A DNA stretch of 8,734 nt from Pseudomonadota bacterium (lineage in GTDB: Bacteria; Pseudomonadota; Gammaproteobacteria; Steroidobacterales; Woeseiaceae): assembly GCA_022567775.1 (NCBI GenBank), contig JADFGH010000078.1, positions 1 through 8,734 of the forward strand, given 5' to 3'. Each line of letters begins with the position of its first letter. The first letter of the stretch is position 1. The notes below the pieces were generated by a model, which had not been told where the DNA came from, searched no databases, and saw only the letters and a program-made list of their open reading frames with translations. Below are positions 1 to 4,137 of the stretch, piece after piece. The position numbers and the translations under genes are program-made.

Positions 1-2
1 AG

Positions 3-572
3 CGCGCGCCGGACGTTTCAGTGGAAGCTGTGAATGCGCTGGATAAAGAGAGCCTGCATAGCCTTGCGGGCTGGCTGGGTAACGGGCAAACCATTGCGCT
101 TCTCGGCTCCTCGGGCACCGGAAAATCAACGATCACGAACACCCTCCTCGGACACAATCAGGTCGAGACACAGGACATCCGCGCCGGTGACGACAAGGGC
201 CGGCATACGACGACCTCACGATCACTCTTTCGGCTCCCTGGAGGCGCGTGGCTGCTGGATACTCCCGGAATGCGTGAACTTCAACTCACCGACGTGCAGG
301 CCGGCATCGATGATGTCTTTGCAGAGGTCTCGGCGTTGGCGAAAAACTGCAGGTTTGCGAATTGTGTCCATGAGTCCGAACCGGGCTGTGCCGTACGGCA
401 GGCAGTCAACGACGGCAATATCGACGAAGCTCGTGTCAGTCGCTGGCGAAAACTGTTGCGCGAGGAAGCTCACAACCGCGAAAGCATCGCAGAGCGCCGC
501 GCTCGCGGCCGGTCGCTGGGAAAACTGTACCGGACCATTCAGGACGAGAAGAAATCAACGCGGAATCCCTGA
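3..572 (+). CDS. rsgA: Ribosome small-subunit-dependent GTPase RsgA, C-terminal part (5' end cut by window edge)
   Basis: RsgA (YjeQ) is a circularly permuted GTPase that acts late in 30S ribosomal subunit assembly in the cytosol. The visible 189 residues carry the P-loop GSSGTGKST (fragment residues 35-43), the G3 motif DTPG (86-89), and the family's zinc knuckle C-x4-C-x-H-x5-C (Cys116, Cys121, His123, Cys129), followed by a basic helical tail ending in KKSTRNP. The OB-fold domain and the NKxD/TKxD-type G4 motif, which precede the P-loop in this permuted family, must lie left of the window; the frame is open to the first base, so the GTG at 21 is an internal valine. The P-loop reads SSGTGKST, where many RsgA proteins have QSGVGKSS. 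The zinc knuckle separates it from other small GTPases. Identification is firm; the start cannot be seen. Confidence 0.93.
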   Translation, partial: RAPDVSVEAVNALDKESLHSLAGWLGNGQTIALLGSSGTGKSTITNTLLGHNQVETQDIRAGDDKGRHTTTSRSLFRLPGGAWLLDTPGMRELQLTDVQAGIDDVFAEVSALAKNCRFANCVHESEPGCAVRQAVNDGNIDEARVSRWRKLLREEAHNRESIAERRARGRSLGKLYRTIQDEKKSTRNP

Positions 573-653
573 TCCCGCCGACCATCATTCGTGAATTATC
601 GGGAACAACCGGATACACTGCAGATCAGCCTGCCGGCGGGGGACAGGATCAGG

Positions 654-1115
654 ATGAACAAGGCCTTGCGTGCGCTCCAGTACCTTGTCGTAGTTGCCAT
701 CGGCATCGGCAATGCACAAGCTATTTCAGCTCAGGAAGAACAAGAATCCAAAAAGCGATACGAAATTCGCTACAAGATGAAACTCAGCACAACACCCCCG
801 GCTGAGCAAACATGCGAGGCACAAATTTACTTCACCTATCTTCAGAAAAACACCGTCGCAGTGGTCGATTCAACGATTGACAACACGGAATGTGATGCGT
901 CAAGTGGCGATTACACGGTGCTGGTCAGGTTCAGGGACGAGAACAACGAAATACAGTCGCTGGAGTATCCAGAAACCTGGAGCCGCGATGATGATAAGGC
1001 AGTAGAGTCACGCAAAGAGTATTTCCTCGGCGACAATGTCGATCTGGTCACCGTCAGATCAAGAAAATTGCGATGTATTTGCGACAATGCAGGAGCGGAA
1101 GCGCCTGAGGAGTAG
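654..1115 (+). CDS. Small exported protein of unknown function with four cysteines
   Basis: I do not recognise a family. The 153-residue product starts with a typical Sec signal peptide: basic n-region MNKALR, a hydrophobic stretch LQYLVVVAIGIG, and a likely cleavage after AQA (residues 21-23). The mature part is acidic and polar, with alternating strand-like segments (about residues 36-44, 55-72, 86-94, 130-140) suggesting a small beta-sandwich. Four cysteines (54, 80, 141, 143) would allow two disulfides in the periplasm, the last two forming a C-x-C near the C-terminus. The frame is open back to a GTG at 591, but that start would bury the signal peptide behind 21 polar residues, so the ATG at 654, preceded by a purine-rich GGACAGGATCAGG, is preferred. 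It lies 81 bases after rsgA and 66 before the aminotransferase gene, on the same strand. Confidence 0.7.
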   Translation: MNKALRALQYLVVVAIGIGNAQAISAQEEQESKKRYEIRYKMKLSTTPPAEQTCEAQIYFTYLQKNTVAVVDSTIDNTECDASSGDYTVLVRFRDENNEIQSLEYPETWSRDDDKAVESRKEYFLGDNVDLVTVRSRKLRCICDNAGAEAPEE

Positions 1116-1128
1116 CAGTCAAGTTACG

Positions 1129-1148
1129 GGATCGGTGCGGACCGGTCC
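1129..1148 (+). other. RNA hairpin between the small exported protein and the aminotransferase gene
   Basis: Bases 1129-1136 (GGATCGGT) pair with 1141-1148 (ACCGGTCC) around a GCGG loop, giving an eight-pair stem with one G-U wobble. It starts 13 bases after the stop at 1115 and ends 18 bases before the AGGGGA ribosome binding site of the next gene. No T-run follows, so it is not a standard intrinsic terminator. It could be an mRNA stability or attenuation element, or chance. Confidence 0.4.
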
Positions 1149-1166
1149 ACTTAAGAAATCATTTGC

Positions 1167-1172
1167 AGGGGA
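1167..1172 (+). promoter_or_regulatory. Ribosome binding site of the Tat-signal aminotransferase
   Basis: AGGGGA lies nine bases before the ATG at 1182. It fixes the start that places the twin-arginine motif at residues 6-7 of the protein. Confidence 0.75.
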
Positions 1173-1181
1173 ATTTAGCTC

Positions 1182-2321
1182 ATGGGTAATCTAACAAGAC
1201 GGCAAATATTGCTAGGCGGCGGTGCAATCGTCGGTGCCGGGCTCGCGCCCATCATTCCGGCGACGACAGGTTCGTCAGCGCTTAAACTGATAAGTGCCGC
1301 ACTGGGCGCCGACATTCCGAAACCGGACCAACTGATTCGGATGAGCGCCAATGAAAATCCCTACGGACCTTCCCGTGTCGCTTTAAAGGCGATTGCCGAA
1401 AACATTCACCTGACGAATCGTTATGCCGCGGATCCAACAAACTTGATCAACCTCGTCGCCAAGATCAACAACATATCTCCCGACCATGTCATGACGGGCA
1501 CGGGCTCGAGTGAGATTCTGAATGTCGCAGGTATGCTAGTCGGCCTGCGGCAGGGATCAGTGGTTTGTGCGGACCCGACCTATCAGGCTCTCCTGCGATA
1601 TGCGGCGAATGCCGGGGTTGAAATCATTCGGGTACGGGTTGCCGAGGGCCTGAACGCTGATCTCGAGGGCATGCGCAAGGCTGTGCGCAACGATACCAAC
1701 ATGATGTACATCGTTAATCCGAACAATCCGATCCCGTCAGTTATCGAAAAAAGCGCGATGAAAGAGTTCGTACTGGAGCAAGCGCAGGACCGCCTGGTAT
1801 TTGTGGATGAGGCATACCACGAGTACGTCGACAATCCGGACTATGAGTCGATGATCGGCTTGATAGCCGCAGGTCACAACAACATCATCGTATCCAGAAC
1901 CGCCTCGAAGATTCACGGTCTCGCGGGCATGCGGGTCGGATTCGGCTTCGCACATCCGGACCTGATCAATGAGATGAATATGCGCAAGACCGGCCAGCAG
2001 ACCATTTTGGGGGAACGCGCCGCCTACGCCAGCTACCAGGACATGGAGTTCCAGGACTTCTCGCGACGCAAGAACAAGGAGTCACTGGCCATCGTGGAAG
2101 GCATGTGCGAGGACTTAGGGATTCGTTATGCCAAATCCAATACCAATTTTACTTTCATCGAAACCGGCATTGAAAACGCCGTGGTGCAGGAAAGGATGCT
2201 GGAACAAGGCATCCTGACCGGGCGGCTATTCCCGCCGTTCACGACCTGGTCACGCATCAGCATGTCCACACCACAGCACATGAGGTATTTTGTGCAGGTG
2301 TACAAGCAGCTTTTTGCCTAG
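1182..2321 (+). CDS. Tat-exported PLP aminotransferase, histidinol-phosphate aminotransferase-like
   Basis: A fold-type I aminotransferase of the HisC-like class, 379 residues. The N-terminus is a twin-arginine signal: TRRQILL (5-11), then a glycine/alanine-rich hydrophobic stretch to about residue 28, so folded, cofactor-loaded enzyme is predicted to be exported to the periplasm. The catalytic core is intact: ANENP (56-60), DPTY (131-134), NPNNP (179-183), VDEAYHEY with the PLP-nitrogen aspartate Asp209 and Tyr212, Schiff-base Lys243 in SKIHGLAG, phosphate-contacting Arg251, and Arg358 in the substrate-carboxylate position. The usual NPNNPTG continues here as NPNNPIPS. No other histidine-biosynthesis gene is nearby, so a role in making histidine is unlikely. 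Substrate unknown. Periplasmic PLP enzymes are known from pyoverdine maturation (PvdN, PtaA), which shows that the location is workable. Class is firm, export likely, function open. Confidence 0.85.
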   Translation: MGNLTRRQILLGGGAIVGAGLAPIIPATTGSSALKLISAALGADIPKPDQLIRMSANENPYGPSRVALKAIAENIHLTNRYAADPTNLINLVAKINNISPDHVMTGTGSSEILNVAGMLVGLRQGSVVCADPTYQALLRYAANAGVEIIRVRVAEGLNADLEGMRKAVRNDTNMMYIVNPNNPIPSVIEKSAMKEFVLEQAQDRLVFVDEAYHEYVDNPDYESMIGLIAAGHNNIIVSRTASKIHGLAGMRVGFGFAHPDLINEMNMRKTGQQTILGERAAYASYQDMEFQDFSRRKNKESLAIVEGMCEDLGIRYAKSNTNFTFIETGIENAVVQERMLEQGILTGRLFPPFTTWSRISMSTPQHMRYFVQVYKQLFA

Positions 2322-2406
2322 GCAAGATTGGACCCGACCCGCGGCTGTCCCATCAAATCGTAGCCGGCGTCAAAATGACGTGATGTCAAGCCGCAAAATC
2401 CGACAA

Positions 2407-2429
2407 TCGCGGCGGGACGTCGCTCCTAC
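2407..2429 (-). repeat. REP-like palindromic element, copy 1
   Basis: Read on the minus strand it begins GTAGGAGCGACG and ends CCGCGA. A GTAG head followed by an imperfect palindrome is the form of REP elements linked to RAYT transposases in gammaproteobacteria. Of 23 positions, 16 match copy 2, with conserved ends TCGCGGC and CGCTCCTA and a variable centre. The site, between convergent gene ends, is typical of REP elements. No RAYT gene is in the window. Confidence 0.7.
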
Positions 2430-2450
2430 GGGGTGTTTCAGTCGAGAGGA

Positions 2451-2473
2451 TCGCGGCAAGTTGCCGCTCCTAG
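2451..2473 (-). repeat. REP-like palindromic element, copy 2
   Basis: Same orientation as copy 1 and offset by 44 bases. It has a better palindrome, GCGGCA-AGT-TGCCGC (2453-2467), followed by TCCTAG, so the minus-strand head is CTAG instead of GTAG. The two copies form a direct doublet. Confidence 0.65.
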
Positions 2474-2489
2474 ACGTTCTTTGTAAGAC

Positions 2490-2572
2490 ATTGTTCAAAA
2501 AGGAAGCGAGTACCAGCGAGTCGAAACTTCCTGACTCCCCGGCACCCGCCTTACGATGCGCGGTTGAACAAT
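2490..2572. repeat. Inverted repeat with 9-base arms
   Basis: ATTGTTCAA (2490-2498) and its exact reverse complement TTGAACAAT (2564-2572) enclose 65 bases. Inside lie a second nested pair, AGGAAG (2501-2506) and CTTCCT (2527-2532), and a repeated GCGAG (2506-2510, 2516-2520). No flanking duplication is evident. It could be a folded 3' untranslated region of either convergent gene, a remnant of a small mobile element, or chance. Confidence 0.35.
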
Positions 2573-2580
2573 CGATTGAC

Positions 2581-2916
2581 TTAGCTGCTGTGAATTTGCG
2601 TCAGCCGCTCGTTATCGATATTTTCTACAGCGGCCGACAACGCCTCGCGGTAACACTGCCGCGTTTCGATCATGCGCTTCACTGTGCCTGAGATCTTCAG
2701 CCCGCGGTAGCCGCATGCTCGCTTTGATGCTTGTTGCAGGCGCCGGTACAAAGCTTTTGCGCCTTCTTGCTTTTCCAGGTTCAGATCCGCGTACGATACT
2801 TTGACCGATACGCCCTTGAGATTATTCCTGCCATCCGCAGATGCGATTGTCGGTGCACCTAGTGCGACGACGATGATTATGGCCAGGAGGCCCTTAAACA
2901 ATTTCGACTCTTTCAT
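2581..2916 (-). CDS. Exported UrcA-family protein
   Basis: A 111-residue protein with a Sec signal peptide: KESKLFK, hydrophobic GLLAIIIVVALGA, predicted cleavage after ASA (25-27). The mature part matches the UrcA-family pattern as I know it: VKVSYADLNL (38-47), a hydrophilic helix with GAKALYRRLQQASKRACG (52-69), then C-YREAL-AAV (88-98) and an N-x-RLT-x-H tail (102-109). The two cysteines, 68 and 88, are probably joined in the periplasm. The family takes its name from a uranium-responsive gene in Caulobacter; its biochemical role is not known to me. An ATG five codons upstream (2931) has no ribosome binding site, whereas GAGAGGA lies just before the ATG at 2916, so the shorter start is chosen. 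It sits 213 bases downstream of the M23 gene on the same strand and probably has its own promoter. Confidence 0.85.
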   Translation of the reverse strand: MKESKLFKGLLAIIIVVALGAPTIASADGRNNLKGVSVKVSYADLNLEKQEGAKALYRRLQQASKRACGYRGLKISGTVKRMIETRQCYREALSAAVENIDNERLTQIHSS

Positions 2917-2920
2917 GATT

Positions 2921-2927
2921 TCCTCTC
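2921..2927 (-). promoter_or_regulatory. Ribosome binding site of the UrcA-family gene
   Basis: GAGAGGA on the minus strand, four bases before the ATG at 2916. It decides the start between two in-frame ATG codons, because nothing comparable precedes the ATG at 2931. Confidence 0.6.
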
Positions 2928-2931
2928 TCAT

Positions 2932-3129
2932 TTAGACACCAGATTATTCCAATTACATCGGTAGCCAACCAACCCACGGAGAACTCAGTAACCGCGTTTT
3001 TCCAATGTACTTGAGCTATAGATGCACCCTGTGAGGAAAACGTTGCAAACTTTTTAGTCGGAACTTTCTGTAACCAACAATTGGTTATAAGCGAGAACTC
3101 TGTAAAACGGCGCCTTTCGTCATTGCTAA
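2932..3129 (-). promoter_or_regulatory. Upstream region of the UrcA-family gene with repeats and a palindrome
   Basis: This 198-base gap between the M23 stop and the UrcA-family gene contains a 13-base near-perfect direct repeat, GAGAACTC-A/T-GTAA, at 2979-2991 and 3093-3105, and a related GAACTTTCTGTAA at 3061-3073. It also has a perfect palindrome TAACCAA-CAA-TTGGTTA at 3071-3087, and an AACCAAC at 2967-2973 that repeats half of it. These look more like regulator binding sites than a terminator, since no T-run follows the palindrome on the minus strand. A possible promoter for the gene, TTGGTT, 18 bases, AATAAT, is weak. Regulatory function is inferred. Confidence 0.4.
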
Positions 3130-4137
3130 TCAGTATGCGGTGAGCGTATTGCCTGCCGCTGGCCCTATCTCGGCAGAATTCGGCCCCGCGAATACGATCG
3201 GCACTGATTCCATGCGCATGCCGGCGTTTCGTAAAACAGCGAAATGGAGATGCGGGCCACTTGAAAACCCGGTATTGCCCGAATCTGCAATGTACTCGCC
3301 ACGCTCTACCTCGTCGCCGGGTTGTACGCGAATGGAATTCCAGTTCAGGTGCGCATAAACGGCGTGCGTCCCGTCATCGTGCAGGATACGAACGATGTTT
3401 GCGGCTGCCGCGTCACGGGCCGGATCAACACCGCCGCGAAAATTGGTGCTTGCTACCTCAAATACGACACCGCCTCGCGCGGCGTGAATATCGGTGCCGA
3501 TCGGCATCGCGATATCCACAGCATAGCGGCTGTCCGCCGTGTTATGCGTCACGCCGACTGGAAACGCCTGGGTTATGCGGAAGTCATTGGCGATCGCAAA
3601 AGGCGCGCGATAAGGCTGTTGGGGATTGTGACGGCTCCTGGGATCGCCGAGTAAGGAGATAAACCGGAATTTTGCAGCCGGCTCCTGGCCATCCCCGATC
3701 GCGGGCAGCGCCAGCAGTTTGAACTCACTCCGTGGATCGACAATCCACCGCATTACCTGGTCTGCGGCCGGATATTGAATATTCGTGAGTTCGTCGAGTG
3801 CGAGCACCACTTCGACGGGCGCGTAATAATCGTTACGCGCTATGAATTGAAATTCGCGCTCCACGAGGCGGGTGGTAATGGTTACCGTCGGCGGCCTGGT
3901 GCCAGTCGGCAGCTCCCGAATTTCGACAGTCTGCTCTTCCGCCGGCGGCCGGTCGCTGAAGATCCAGTCGCCGTTTTCATCCTGGTACTTGTACAGCGCC
4001 TGGCCAGGCGCAGCACCTGTAATAATCAGGACTGTGATCGCGAAGGTAAGATGAACGCCGCTGATGCCGATACCAGATCCGAATTCGCTAACCGATTTCT
4101 GCGCGCCGCCAGCCATCGGTTGTTTTTCGGATTTCAT
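3130..4137 (-). CDS. Exported DUF4124 - LytM (M23) metallopeptidase
   Basis: A 335-residue periplasmic protein of the M23 class, which cuts peptidoglycan cross-bridge peptides or, when inactive, activates amidases. Order: a hydrophobic export segment (about 28-47, cleavage probably after GQA), a DUF4124-type segment LYKYQDENGDWIFSDRPP (48-65), a strand-rich linker (70-175), and a LytM domain (185-325). Catalytic elements: His198, Asp208 in RYAVDIAMP, His258, His263 in YAHL, and GPHLHFAV with His296 and His298. The usual HxxxD metal motif is missing at the close spacing (Arg204 is four residues before the aspartate), so His198, ten residues before it, is the likely ligand; I recall related M23 proteins with such longer spacing. 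The gene starts 50 bases inside the 3' end of the double HtrA gene. No strong ribosome binding site precedes the ATG at 4137 or the one at 4116, so translational coupling is likely. The start is uncertain between these two. Confidence 0.88.
   Translation of the reverse strand: MKSEKQPMAGGAQKSVSEFGSGIGISGVHLTFAITVLIITGAAPGQALYKYQDENGDWIFSDRPPAEEQTVEIRELPTGTRPPTVTITTRLVEREFQFIARNDYYAPVEVVLALDELTNIQYPAADQVMRWIVDPRSEFKLLALPAIGDGQEPAAKFRFISLLGDPRSRHNPQQPYRAPFAIANDFRITQAFPVGVTHNTADSRYAVDIAMPIGTDIHAARGGVVFEVASTNFRGGVDPARDAAAANIVRILHDDGTHAVYAHLNWNSIRVQPGDEVERGEYIADSGNTGFSSGPHLHFAVLRNAGMRMESVPIVFAGPNSAEIGPAAGNTLTAY

Larger units (their letters stand above)
2322..2580. other. Convergent intergenic region, no gene seen
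   Basis: This 259-base stretch lies between two genes that converge. It holds a short hairpin CGTCA-AAA-TGACG (2368-2380) about 47 bases after the aminotransferase stop, two REP-like palindromes, and a spaced inverted repeat (2490-2572). No clear T-tailed terminator was found on either strand. An open frame crossing it (2290-2691, plus strand) has no ribosome binding site and runs into the opposing urcA-family gene, so it is not called. Confidence 0.6.

Noticed and set aside
614..619. TACACT as a -10 box for the small exported protein gene
   Set aside because: No acceptable -35 hexamer lies at 16-18 bases upstream.
591..653. GTG start for the small exported protein
   Set aside because: It would put 21 polar residues before the signal peptide; the ATG at 654 fits better.
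1182..2321. Assignment as the histidine-biosynthesis enzyme HisC
   Set aside because: The Tat signal, the changed NPNNP context and the absence of other his genes argue against it, although the fold class is the same.
2290..2691. Plus-strand open frame across the convergent intergenic region
   Set aside because: It starts inside the aminotransferase gene, has no ribosome binding site, runs antisense into the UrcA-family gene and encodes an Arg/Ser/Pro-rich shadow-like product.
3071..3087. Palindrome TAACCAA-CAA-TTGGTTA as the M23 terminator
   Set aside because: The stem is AT-rich and no T-run follows on the minus strand; an operator-like role is more plausible.
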